Below, piece after piece: positions 40,421-52,221 of a DNA stretch of 64,000 bases (positions are counted from its first letter, which is position 1; each line of letters starts with the position of its first letter). The notes beneath the pieces are model-generated. The model saw only the letters and a list, made by a program, of their open reading frames with translations, did not search any database and had not been told where the DNA came from. A program made the translations under genes and the position numbers. Source of the DNA: Shewanella oneidensis MR-1 (GTDB lineage Bacteria; Pseudomonadota; Gammaproteobacteria; Enterobacterales; Shewanellaceae); contig NC_004347.2 of NCBI RefSeq assembly GCF_000146165.2, forward strand, positions 2,542,001 through 2,606,000, given 5' to 3'.

Positions 40421-42794
40421 AACTGCTAATTTAACCGTAACTGATTCTGTTGTTACCCAACTTCAGGTGACTCCTGCCGTTTCATCAATTCCAATTGGCT
40501 TATCCGGAACATTACACGCTCAAGCAACACTGTCCGATGGACAAGTAATTGATGTAACGACAGATCCAGCATTGACTTGGAGTAGTAGTGCTTCACAGAT
40601 TGCCAATATTAGTAATACTGAAGCAGATAAAGGGAAGTTCACAGGGCTTAGCACTGGAGTCGTAACAATGACGGCATCTGGTACTGCTAATGGCCAGAGT
40701 TTCACTGCAACGGCTAAGGTTACTGTTACTCCTGCTGTAGTAGTAAAGCTCCAAGTCACTCCCGTTGCCTCATCAATTCCCGTTGGTTTATCTGAACAGT
40801 TAATTGCTCAGGCTACTCTGTCTGATGGCCGAGTTTTAGATGTAACTTCTGATGCTGCGTTGAGTTGGAGCAGTAGCAATACACAAGTGGCAACAATTGT
40901 GGGTAACGGTACCAAGCAAGGTTTGCTGACGGGAGTCGCTCCCGGTACGGTGACAATTACTGCTTCTGGTGTTGCTAACGGACAAACCTTTAAGTCATCT
41001 GTGCAAGTAATTGTCACCGATGCAGTTGTCTCTAGACTACAGATAGAGCCTGTTGTTTCTTCTTTACCTGCAGGTTTATCTCAGCAGTTTCATGCCAAAG
41101 CCATATTTTCAGATGGGCGTGTATTTGATGTAACTAAAGATGATGCACTTAGTTGGACTGTTGATGAGCCGTCAATTGCCACGATTTTAACTAGCGGTGT
41201 CAATAAAGGAAGGCTTACTGGAATAACTCCGGGAAATGTGACTATTAGTGCGTTTATTGCCACCAACGGTCAAACATTCACATCTACAGCACAAGTGACG
41301 ATCACAGAGGCTGTCATTATTCAATTGCAAGCCACCCCTGTAACGAAATCAGTACCAGTCGGATTAACCACGCAATTTACGGCAATTGCTACCTTATCCG
41401 ATGGTCGCACTCAGGATCTGACCAACGACCCAGCATTGAGCTGGAGCAGTAATTCACCAAGTATTGCCACCATTAATAGTAGCCAGCCTAATAATAACGG
41501 GTTAGCAACTGGTGTAAGCACAGGCTCAACCACCATCACGGCCACAGCATATGTGAATGGCACATTCTTCAATGCAACAGCACAGTTAGATGTTACTCAA
41601 GCCGTGGTCACTGCTTTGCAAATCACTCCCGCAATTGATTCGGTACCGGTTGGATTGACTAAACTATTTACTGCAATAGCCACCCTTTCTGATGGCCGAA
41701 CTCAGGATCTGACCAACGACCCAGCACTAAGCTGGAGCAGTGATTCACCAAGTATTGCCACCATTAATAGTAGCCAACCTAATAATAACGGGTTAGCAAC
41801 TGGTGTGAGCACAGGCTCAACCACCATCACGGCCACAGCATATGTGGATGGCACATTCTTCAATGCAACAGCACAGTTAAATGTTACTCAAGCCGTGGTC
41901 ACTGCTTTGCAAATCACTCCCGCAATTGATTCGGTACCGGTTGGATTGACTAAACCATTTACTGCAATAGCTACCCTTTCTGATGGCCGAACTCAGGATC
42001 TGACCAACGACCCAGCACTAAGCTGGAGCAGTGATTCACCAAGTATTGCCACCATTAATAGTAGCCAACCTAATAATAACGGGTTAGCAACTGGTGTGAG
42101 CACAGGCTCAACCACCATCACGGCCACAGCATATGTGGATGGCACATTCTTCAATGCAACAGCACAGTTAAATGTTACTCAAGCCGTGGTCACTGCTTTG
42201 CAAATCACTCCCGCAATTGATTCGGTACCGGTTGGATTGACTAAACCATTTACTGCAATAGCTACCCTATCCGATGGTCGCACTCAGGATCTGACCAACG
42301 ATCCTGCCATTAGCTGGGGTAGCACTCCATCGAGTGTTGTCACCATCAGCAGTAATCAGCCTGAAGACAACGGTATTACCACTGGTGTAGCTCCCGGAAC
42401 TGCAACGATAACTGCATCTTTAGCTGCAAATCGAACGTTCTTTAGTGCAACCGCTCAACTGACCGTAACCAATGCCGTTGTGACGGCACTGCAAGTCACA
42501 CCAGTAACAGAGTCAATACCAGTCGGATTAACCAAGCAATTTACGGCAATAGCCACTTTATCCGATGGTCGCACTCAGGATCTGACCAACGACCCAGCGT
42601 TAAGCTGGAGTAGCTCGTCATTAAGTATTGCAACTATCAACAGTAACCAGCCCAGCAACAATGGAATTGCAACTGGGGTGACTACTGGCACAGCAACTAT
42701 CAAGGCCACCGCATATGTGGATGGTACACTATTCAGCTCAGTTGGACGTCACTCAAGCGGTGGTAACAGCCTTGCAAGTCACACCGACAACTGA
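40421..42794 (+). pseudogene. Adhesin fragment 2 (Ig-like domains 3 to 10)
   Basis: The body frame continues from TANLTVTDSVVTQLQVTP through eight Ig-like domains. It loses frame at 42735 where neighbouring repeats read ACTCTATTCAATGCAACGG but this copy lacks ATGCAACG, then stops at 42794 after about 19 out-of-frame residues. A caller may start it at 40395 inside the IS end. Confidence 0.8.
41410..42282 (+). repeat. Near-identical 291-base tandem repeats in the adhesin
   Basis: The landmark CTCAGGATCTGACC occurs at 41410, 41701, 41992 and 42283, exactly 291 bases (97 codons) apart. The copies from 41701 and 41992 differ at only a base or two over the period. Domains elsewhere in the gene are more diverged, so this block shows recent amplification or gene conversion. 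Confidence 0.88.
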
Positions 42795-45432
42795 GCCCGT
42801 TCCGGTTGGATTAACCAAGCCATTTACGGCAATAGCCACCCTGTCTGATGGTAGAACACTTGATGTTACTAACGACCCAGCGTTAAGCTGGAGTAGCTCG
42901 TCATTAAGTATTGCAACTATCAGCAGCAACCAGCCCAGCAGCAATGGAATTGCAACTGGGGTGACTACTGGCACAGCAACCATCACGGCCACTGCATATG
43001 TGGATGGCACTCTATTCAATGCAACGGCTCAGTTGGACGTTACTAAAGCGGTGCTCACCGCTTTGCAAGTCACACCAGTAACCGAGTCTGTTCCTACTGG
43101 ATTAACCAAGCAATTTACGGCAATAGCCATCCTTTCCGATGGTAGAACACTGGATGTTACTAACGATCCAGCTATTAGCTGGAATAGCACGCCATCGACT
43201 GTTGCCACCATCAGCAGTAATCAGGCTGAAGACAATGGTATTATCACTGGTGTTGCTCCCGGAACAGCAATGATCACGGCATCTGTAACGGCTAATCGAA
43301 CGTTCTTTAGTGCAACGGCTCAACTGACAGTAACCAATGCCGTTGTGACGGCACTGCAAGTCACACCAGTAACCGAGTCTGTTCCGGTTGGATTGACAAA
43401 AGCATTTACAGCAATAGCTACCCTATCCGATGGTCGAACTCAGGATCTGACTAACGACCCAGCGTTAAGCTGGAGTAGCTCGTCATTAAGTATTGCAACT
43501 ATCAGCAGCAACCAGCCCAGCAACAATGGAATTGCAACTGGGGTGACTACCGGCACAGCAACCATCACGGCCACTGCATATGTGGATGGCACTCTATTCA
43601 ATGCAACGGCTCAGTTGGACGTTACTAAAGCGGTGCTCACCGCTTTGCAAGTCACACCTGCAACCGAGTCCGTTCCTGCTGGATTAACCAAGAAATTTAC
43701 GGCAATAGCTACCTTATCCGATGGCAGCACACAGGATGTAACCAATGATCCGTCGCTAAGCTGGAGCAGTAATGCATTGAATATCGTTACCATCAGCAGT
43801 AACCAGTCAGATAGTAATGGTATTGCTACTGGAGTCAGTATCGGTACTGCAACAATAACAGCATCAGGGACTGTGAACAGAGTGTTCATTAGTGCTACAG
43901 CTCAGCTTACAGTGTCAGAAGCCGTTATCACTGCTTTGGAAGTCTCGCCAGTAACGGAATTCGTCCCAGTTGGACTGACAAAAGCGTTTACTGCAATAGC
44001 TACCTTTTCTGATGGCAGAATGCGAGATGTTACAAATGAGCCAACTCTAAGCTGGAGCAGTAATGCGCCGAGTATTGCGACTATCAGCAGTAGTCAACCA
44101 GATAACAATGGTCTTGCTACAGGAGTGAGTACTGGTATTGCAACAATAACTGCGTCTGGGACAGTGAACAGGACGTTTTTTAGTGCGACAGCTCAATTAA
44201 CAGTAACGGATGCTGTGATTACAGCTTTGGAAATCTCACCAACACCCCAGATCGTTCCGGTTGGATTAACTAAAACATTTATTGCCACAGCTATTTTTTC
44301 TGACGGCAGAATGCAAGATATTACTAATGATCCAGCCATTAGTTGGAGTAGCACTCCATCAAGTGTTGCCATTATCAGCAGTAATCAACCGGGAAATAAT
44401 GGTGTTGCCACAGGTATCACTCCCGGAATTGCTACGATTACGGTCTCAGGATCTGCCAATCGGACATTCTTTAGTGCTACTGCCCAACTGACAGTAACCA
44501 ATGCTGTTGTGACAGCCTTAGCCATCGAACCAAAGACTGAATTGGTACCAATAGGTTTAACTAAACCATTCTCAGCGATAGCCACTATGTCTGACGGTGA
44601 AATGATTGATGTCACTAACGAGCCAACATTAAGTTGGAGTACAGCACCATCGAGTGTGGCGACTATCAGCAGCAATCAACCAGGCAGTAACGGAATCGCG
44701 ACTGGAGTTGCCCTTGGCAATGCCACTGTTACTGCATCAGGTACCACGAACGGAATATCTTTCAGTGCAACAGCTCAGCTGACTGTCACCAATGCTGCTC
44801 TGGTTGCCATCTCAATTACTCCAAATTCTCTTGATTCACTCTCTTTGGGGCGTAACACTGCGGAAACAAGTAGATATATACAAGCCACTAAACAGCTAAA
44901 AGCAACGGGGCAATATTCTGATGGAAGTAATACAGATATCACCAATACAGTGCTGTGGTCCACTAACAACTCTGGTGCAATGAGTGTCAATGCTACAGGT
45001 GTAATCAAAGCTGGACCGAGTGGTATTGCAACAATATCCGCGTCTTTGGATGGTATATCCTCTAGTGTAGAAACCAAAGCCGTGCCATGGATTAATGTGT
45101 TCACCGAACCTGAAAAAATAAGGAGATCTTATGCACAAGCAAATAGTTTTTGTACAGATTTGGGATTGCGGCTAGGGAGTGTCAATGAGATGAAAGCCCT
45201 TTTTGTTGATGCAACCCAATCTCCCACAGCAGCACCAGATTCAGGTTATGTACCAAATAATGCGATGTGTGCTACTCATGGCTGGCCGATAGCCAGTAGC
45301 TGTGGTGGTTCATCGAACGGATACTGGACAAAATTGTCAGGCTCAACCTATTACTCAGTGCACTTAAACAGTGGAGAAAGAGTAACAAGTAGCAGCACAT
45401 CCAACTATTACGCTGCCTGTATGTTGAATTAA
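42715..45432 (+). pseudogene. Adhesin fragment 3 (Ig-like domains 11 to 18 and C-terminal domain)
   Basis: The second body frame opens just before the 8-base deletion; true coding resumes at AQLDVTQAVVTALQVTP. It carries eight Ig-like domains, the last (LVAISITPNSLDSLSLG) diverged, and a C-terminal domain of about 110 residues from WINVFTEPEKIRRSYAQANS with Cys residues at SFCTDLG, AMCATHG, SSCGG and AACMLN. Without a signal peptide this fragment could not be exported. Confidence 0.8.
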
Positions 45433-45504
45433 GTTCGCGGGATAGTGAAGGGGGATAGTCTTTGATTCCTCATTCACTTGGCCTAATTCTGAACTTATTT
45501 TCAC

Positions 45505-45834
45505 CTAAAATGCCTGATGAACCTCATTGGGCGTTTTGTATTTTAAGGCAAAATGGGGCATCGTTGATTATAAATCGGCTCCCATCTGCCTTACTTTTTT
45601 GCGGCGTTACTGGCTTATGAGTTGCCACATCTATTTCAATATACCGTTTACTCGCTCCGCTAACGCATTTTGATAGCAGTCATATCCATCTTTCATTGAG
45701 CATGTCACGGTATATTGTAGATAAACCGCTTGATACGCTTTTAAGCAGCACAGTATCCCTAGGTCTGATTGATGTATCAATGATTTATCTATGTGTTGTT
45801 GCCGCTTTAATGCCGGCTTGTAAGCACTTAGCAT
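45505..45834 (-). pseudogene. IS3-family OrfB remnant
   Basis: Read on the minus strand, the piece at 45631-45834 gives IHQSDLGILCCLKAYQ, then CSMKDGYDCYQNALAERVNG, the second Asp and the Glu of a DDE core. After a frame break, ALKYKTPNEVHQAF and a stop (45505) form the normal C-terminus of such transposases. It differs in sequence from the intact IS at 39186. No inverted repeats are left that I can place. Confidence 0.75.
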
Positions 45835-45940
45835 AACTTAAGTTTTGAGATTAACATCAACATGATAGCCAATAAATTACGCCCCGCTATCGACCTAGAG
45901 GCGCTGAAATACAAAGTGATATCGGGTTCATCGCTTAAAT

Positions 45941-45968
45941 AGCGAGAACAACAAATGTTGTTCTCGCC
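45941..45968. repeat. Perfect 11-base hairpin
   Basis: GCGAGAACAAC/GTTGTTCTCGC (45942-45967) with an AAAT loop. It resembles the inner part of the hairpin at 36551-36578, AGCGAAAACAACTAATATTG. It has no T-run. The 45835-46104 stretch otherwise holds only a 26-codon open frame at 45861 without recognisable relatives. Confidence 0.45.
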
Positions 45969-46104
45969 TCATCCTAATAAAATTGAACTGTTTTTAATCT
46001 AGAGGCACCACGCTGCTGGAATTTAGCAATTAGGATAACGACCAGCTCAAATCCGCGTGAGTCTGACTATTCAGTTCCTGTTAAAACACAACCTTAGCAC
46101 CAAT

Positions 46105-46590
46105 CTAACCACCATAACTTGACTGACTATCGCCAGACAGGCTAATTTCTCCTCCCACCCTGGCATTAACACTTACATTTTCTGTGACATACCCATCCAT
46201 CCCTATTTGCAAACTTGCACGAGTACCCATAAGTTGATCTCTAAAAGCAACGCTACCTTGGCTCGGCGTGCTAAAGCAAGTCTTGCTATCCGCGCCGCGA
46301 GTATGGATCACACTAGGCGTTATCCACAGTGAATCAGGTTGCTCATCACCGTTCATCCAAGTCTTGGACAATCTCGCCCCAATCCGTGAGGTTAATGCCG
46401 TGCTTGTAGCAAAACTTACCGCACTCTCAGTGCCAACGTTACTTTCTGCCTTGGTAACACTCTGATTGAAGGTTTGCACATTAAACTGAACTTGCGGCTC
46501 AAGATGCCAACCGCTTTAGTCTCCTCGCAGCCCCAAACGCTGCCCCACCGCTACAGAGGCAAGCGTACTTAAGCCTTTATTCGAATCAGA
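46105..46590 (-). pseudogene. Autotransporter beta-domain remnant
   Basis: Minus-strand translation gives GLSTLASVAVGQRLGLRGD, an in-frame TAA, then SGWHLEPQVQFNVQTFNQSV and LTSRIGARLSKTWM, ending at GGEISLSGDSQSSYGG. These are typical strands of an autotransporter beta-barrel C-terminal domain. The final GLRYxF strand and all of the passenger are missing. The stop codon and missing ends make it a decayed fragment. Confidence 0.7.
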
Positions 46591-46639
46591 ACTTTATTTC
46601 CAAAGGTGAGGAAGATTGCTCAAAAAAGTTGGCTTGCAA

Positions 46640-47303
46640 TACTCCATCCAGATACCCACCCTAAACTTATCCGAGACAGTTTTTCCGTCACAGTTGAACG
46701 AACGGTGCTTGAGCTAAACGCTATCACCTGTGATGATATTCAACAGGTTGTGGCGACAAAGCTGCAAATCGTCAGCTCTCGCTCCTTTGGATCACGCATT
46801 ACCCACCTTTGAGGCGATGCAACAGGCAATCAGTGACTATAATACCTTTAGGGCCTTGTGAAAAACTGCGAGCAGAAGGCCTGCTTGCGCGTACCTTATC
46901 TGTGTTTATTCGAACCAGTTATTTAGCTGTTAATCAGCCCCAATATAGCCAAGCATTGACTGGACATCTTGTGTCTCCCAGTGACAATACCCGTGATTTT
47001 ATCGAATTAGCGCAGCGACTATTGCATCGGCTTTGGCGTACAGGTCCCGCCTATGCTAAAGCTGGCGTCATGCTGGGCGATTTTTATGCGCCAGGCGTGT
47101 TTCAGTTAGGATTGTTTGACGAGGCCAAACCACAACCTAAAAGTAAAGAATTGATGAAACTGCTTGATCGTATCAATCACAGCGGTAAAGGAAATATTAA
47201 ATTTGCAGGATAAGGGCTTATTAATACAGATTGGAGCATGAAGCGCGGTCAACTCTCTCCACGTTATACCACCCAATGGACTCATATCCCGATTGTAAAA
47301 TAA
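46640..47303 (+). pseudogene. umuC: umuC 3' remnant
   Basis: Fragments in shifting frames match the C-terminal half of DNA polymerase V catalytic subunit UmuC: VERTVLELNAITCDD, LQIVSSRSFGSRIT, then after a frame break EAMQQAISDY, then RTLSVFIRTSYLAVNQP, YAKAGVMLGDFYAPGVFQLG and LFDEAKPQP, and after a stop at 47213, WSMKRGQLSPRYTTQW. At least three lesions are present and the polymerase palm is absent, so it is dead. It probably marks a former umuDC locus. Confidence 0.82.
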
Positions 47304-47749
47304 ACCATAAGCATGAAAAATATGCTTGAGCTGTTCCATTTGTTAAATCCGCTAAACTACAGCCAATAATGGTCTATATTTCAACACCTAATAAGATACT
47401 TTCTATTCGCTCCTTTTAACGCTAATTGATGAAGATCACATAATTTAAAACTCATCAAAATGATGAATTCAACCTAAAGGCTGATATTGTAAAGATACTG
47501 TTGCGTTACATTGCGATACAACTGAGGGTTTTCGCATGCCATACCTCAGAAATTTACTTCAGCACCACCTTAATTAGTCTTTCAAACTTCACAAATGCAA
47601 CATGCCCGCAATATTACAACAACAATTAAGGTATTGATATTAAAGTTGTTAATGATAGTTTTCCGACTATGGAGGGCGGTTGCAAATAAATATAAGCCTT
47701 GATGAAACCCTTCCTGATCATCACGGCATTGTTAAGGGAATGAAAATAT
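47304..47749 (+). other. Upstream region of the TonB-dependent receptor
   Basis: 446 bases without a supportable gene. A CRP-like site ATTGATGAAGATCACA (47425-47440) matches one half-site perfectly and the other at three of five bases. The rest is AT-rich promoter sequence in which I cannot place a convincing -35/-10 pair. Confidence 0.35.
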
Positions 47750-50425
47750 ATGACTACGCAAACAACCGTAGCTCGTGCGGTTCGTTTTAGTTTATTAGCC
47801 TTAGTATCCACCTCGATTGCACCGATTGCGATGGCTGCAGAACAAGGTGCTGTAGATGCTAATAAAGTTGAACGTATCGCTGTAACCGGATCAAGAATCC
47901 AACGTACCGATATGGAAACATCTTCTCCAGTGACAGTTATCAGCCGCGCAGAAATTGATGCTTCTGGTACTGCTACTGTGTCTGATTTTGTGCGTAACCT
48001 ATCGCAAAACAGCTTTGGCTCTTTCCGCGAAGCATCAGGCTTTGGTTCTGGACAATCTTCACAATCCACAGTAAGCATGCGTGGTTTAGGTTCGCAACGT
48101 ACTTTAGTGCTAATCGATGGTCGTCGTATGGGCTCGTCAGTTGCCTTTGGTGGCGGTACACAAAACCTCAACGTTGTCCCCATGGCAGCGATTGAACGTA
48201 TTGAAGTTCTGCGTGACGGCGCATCAGCGGTTTATGGTTCTGATGCGGTTGCTGGTGTAATTAACATTATCACCAAAAAAGAATTTGAAGGTGTTGAATT
48301 TGATGCAGATTTAGGTGCGACTCAACATGGTGGAGCAGAAAAATCAAATGCTCGTTTCACTTTTGGTGTCAATAGCGAAAAAACCAATATGGTTGCCTCG
48401 GTTGAATACTATAATCGCGCAGCACTTTACGATGCGGATCGCGATTACAGCGATACCCTTTATAGCGCTCATGGATGGCCTGGTACTGGTTCTTATGTTG
48501 ATAAAACAAAACCAATTTTAGATGCGGACGGAAAACCAACCGGAAAATATCAAACAGTATCATTTGCAGATAAACGTTGCGGTGAGGGAAACTCTTTAGT
48601 CACAGGACCTGATGGAAATCAAACTTGTTCATATAATGCTGCAGCAGAATCGGCAACGATGGCGGCACAAGAACGATTCTCAACCTTCGTCAAAGTAGAT
48701 CACGAGTTAACTGAAGATATTAACTGGACTAACCGCTTAATGATGAGCCGCGTTTGGACCGAGGGGCAATATGCCGCCGCACCAAACAGTTATAGCCCTA
48801 AATTACGTTGGACAAAAGAAAACAGTGATATTTATCTAGCAACGGTTAATAAATATGGCAACGATTATTTAAAAAACCAACTGAAGTATGATGCTAAAGG
48901 TAACTTAATTGGTGGTGACACCATCAATTTAAAAATGCGTACGACGCCACTTGGGCCACGTGTTACTAATGTTGAAGATACCGATATCAACTTCTTAACT
49001 GCGCTTGAAGGTCATAGTGATATTTTAGGCGGCACCGCTTGGAACTTAGGTGCTCAGTGGATTCGCTCAGATGTCACCACCATTCAAACTGGCTTAGCTA
49101 ATGCCAATATGATCCAAGAGTTTTTGGATAATGGTAAATTAGATTACTTTGCCGCGGGTACAGGTTATGTTGAAGGCTCAAACGAGCTGCAACTGCAAGA
49201 AGCCGCCCATACAGGAATTTTCACTGGTCGCGTCCAAACCTACGGAATCGATGGTGGTGCCAGCTTTGATTTATTTGAATTACCAGCAGGCACAGTCCCC
49301 TTAGCCATCGGTTTTGAATTTATGCGTACCGAGTACGACAAGACTAATGATGCGGGTTCAAACCTAGGTAATATTATCGGTACTTCAGGTGGCGACAATA
49401 TCCAAGGTAAATCACGAGAAGTGTTATCTTTCTCTGCTGAGACTATGTTCCCGATTATCGATGGACTTGATTTAGAATTATCTGCACGTTTTGATGACTA
49501 CAGTGATTTTGGCAGTACCTTTAATCCTAAAGTGGGTTTAAGTTACCGTCCCGTTGATTCGCTGTTAGTTCGTGCGTCTTATGGCACAGGTTTTAGAGCT
49601 CCGACCTTTGATGACTTATACGCTACAGCTTCAGAAACCTATCTTTGGGCTAGAGACTGGACGCAATGTCCGGGTAATCCTAATGGTTGCGTGCAAGAAC
49701 AATTCAAAGCTCAATATCAAGGGAATGATGACTTAGAACCCGAAGAGTCGACTTCACTCTCTTTAGGCTTGGTATGGAACGTCACCGACGCATTAGATTT
49801 TGAACTCTCATACTATGACATTCAAATCGACAATGTGATCAGCACCATGTCAACCCAAGACGTCCTTAACCAAGAGCGTGATGGCTTTGATATGTCAAAT
49901 GTTCTGTTTAGAGACCCTGTAACAGGTAAAATTGATTATGTTGTTCTACAGAAGATGAACCTCGGTGAATTAAAAACTTCTGGTATTGACTTCAATATTC
50001 GTTACCTGCTTGAAACCAGTGTGGGTGAGTTCCGCTTCGGTGCAGAAACTAACTACGTATTAAGCTGGGAGTCGAAGGATGGTCCTTATTCCGAGCTTGA
50101 AGATATTATCGGTGATGTTGGTCAACCACAATTCCGTGCCAACCTCAGCACAACTTGGACTCAAGGTGAATGGGAAGCATCATTGTTTGCCCGTTATACT
50201 GATAGCCAAGAAGATGAGGACTATGGCAAAACACCAAGCCAGTGGTTGTTAGATGCGCAAGCAGGTTACAACTTACCGTGGAATGCTAAGGTGAATGTAG
50301 GTATTCGTAATCTGCTCGACGAAGAACCAGCAATGAATGAGAACTTGGGCTTCCCAGGATATGACACCTACTTGTACGATCCTATTGGCCGTGAATACTA
50401 TGTTCGCTACAACCAAAAATTCTAA
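47750..50425 (+). CDS. TonB-dependent outer-membrane receptor
   Basis: 891 residues. A signal peptide ends near IAPIAMAAE (about residue 30). The plug domain (about 40-170) has VERIAVTGSRIQRTDM, STVSMRGLGSQRTLVLIDGR and IERIEVLRDGASAVYGSDAV followed by AGVINIITKK. The remaining 700 residues are a 22-strand barrel with the expected C-terminal GREYYVRYNQKF ending in phenylalanine. The extended form without an N-terminal signalling domain is common for carbohydrate, peptide and metal receptors. No substrate can be assigned; neighbours are unrelated, although the maltodextrin genes lie 11 kb upstream. It is followed by its own terminator. Confidence 0.93.
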   Translation: MTTQTTVARAVRFSLLALVSTSIAPIAMAAEQGAVDANKVERIAVTGSRIQRTDMETSSPVTVISRAEIDASGTATVSDFVRNLSQNSFGSFREASGFGSGQSSQSTVSMRGLGSQRTLVLIDGRRMGSSVAFGGGTQNLNVVPMAAIERIEVLRDGASAVYGSDAVAGVINIITKKEFEGVEFDADLGATQHGGAEKSNARFTFGVNSEKTNMVASVEYYNRAALYDADRDYSDTLYSAHGWPGTGSYVDKTKPILDADGKPTGKYQTVSFADKRCGEGNSLVTGPDGNQTCSYNAAAESATMAAQERFSTFVKVDHELTEDINWTNRLMMSRVWTEGQYAAAPNSYSPKLRWTKENSDIYLATVNKYGNDYLKNQLKYDAKGNLIGGDTINLKMRTTPLGPRVTNVEDTDINFLTALEGHSDILGGTAWNLGAQWIRSDVTTIQTGLANANMIQEFLDNGKLDYFAAGTGYVEGSNELQLQEAAHTGIFTGRVQTYGIDGGASFDLFELPAGTVPLAIGFEFMRTEYDKTNDAGSNLGNIIGTSGGDNIQGKSREVLSFSAETMFPIIDGLDLELSARFDDYSDFGSTFNPKVGLSYRPVDSLLVRASYGTGFRAPTFDDLYATASETYLWARDWTQCPGNPNGCVQEQFKAQYQGNDDLEPEESTSLSLGLVWNVTDALDFELSYYDIQIDNVISTMSTQDVLNQERDGFDMSNVLFRDPVTGKIDYVVLQKMNLGELKTSGIDFNIRYLLETSVGEFRFGAETNYVLSWESKDGPYSELEDIIGDVGQPQFRANLSTTWTQGEWEASLFARYTDSQEDEDYGKTPSQWLLDAQAGYNLPWNAKVNVGIRNLLDEEPAMNENLGFPGYDTYLYDPIGREYYVRYNQKF

Positions 50426-50463
50426 ATCCTAGCTTATGCTTGATTTAGGCTGTTTCACATAGT

Positions 50464-50500
50464 AATAAATGCCCATCCATCGATGGGCATTTATTTATGT
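50464..50500 (+). terminator. Rho-independent terminator after the TonB-dependent receptor
   Basis: A perfect 14-base stem, AATAAATGCCCATC/GATGGGCATTTATT (50464-50495), with a 4-base loop, 39 bases after the stop. Confidence 0.8.
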
Positions 50501-50720
50501 GATTTGGACAAAAAGATAAACGCAAAACGTCGTAAATAGAGTTAAAAGTTAATAGATTTAAACGTCACGACTTACAAAACTCGATTCCCTTTATTCACTT
50601 CATCTTTTTCTCAATACTTAGCCGAACAATCCGATATCCCCTTGTAGCATCCAACACACAATGCCACAATGCGAGCAAAATCAATGCGTGCCATCGGCGC
50701 CCCTCGATAGGAACATCATC

Positions 50721-52216
<1,496 letters not shown>

Positions 52217-52221
52217 ACACC

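Larger units (their letters stand above)
39183..40423. repeat. Target-site duplication AAC around the IS
   Basis: AAC at 39183-39185 and again at 40421-40423. With one copy removed, TCT TTT TCT GGA ACT GCT AAT TTA restores SFSGTANLTVTDSVV in frame, matching neighbouring Ig-like repeats. Confidence 0.8.
38547..45432 (+). pseudogene. Giant Ig-like (BIG2) repeat surface lipoprotein gene, interrupted three times
   Basis: Reassembled, this encodes about 1,884 residues. The start is ATG 38547 with GAGGGA upstream, then a lipoprotein signal with lipobox LLFFGC, about 18 BIG2/invasin-type Ig-like domains (each with a VVTALQVTP-like first strand, LSDGRTxDxTNDPxLSWSS and GxATITA), and a C-terminal domain with NSFCTDLGLRLGSVNEM resembling adhesin tip domains. 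Three lesions break it: a run of seven C at 38634-38640 puts the signal and body out of frame, an IS3-family element (39186-40420) with AAC target duplication interrupts it, and 8 bases are missing at 42735/42736. Removing one C and the IS with one AAC and adding 8 bases gives a length divisible by three. The intact form would be an adhesin. The C-run may be phase-variable rather than dead. Confidence 0.85.

Noticed and set aside
47626..48183. A 185-codon minus-strand frame overlapping the TonB receptor start
   Set aside because: It is antisense to the signal peptide and plug domain, whose reading frame is unmistakable.
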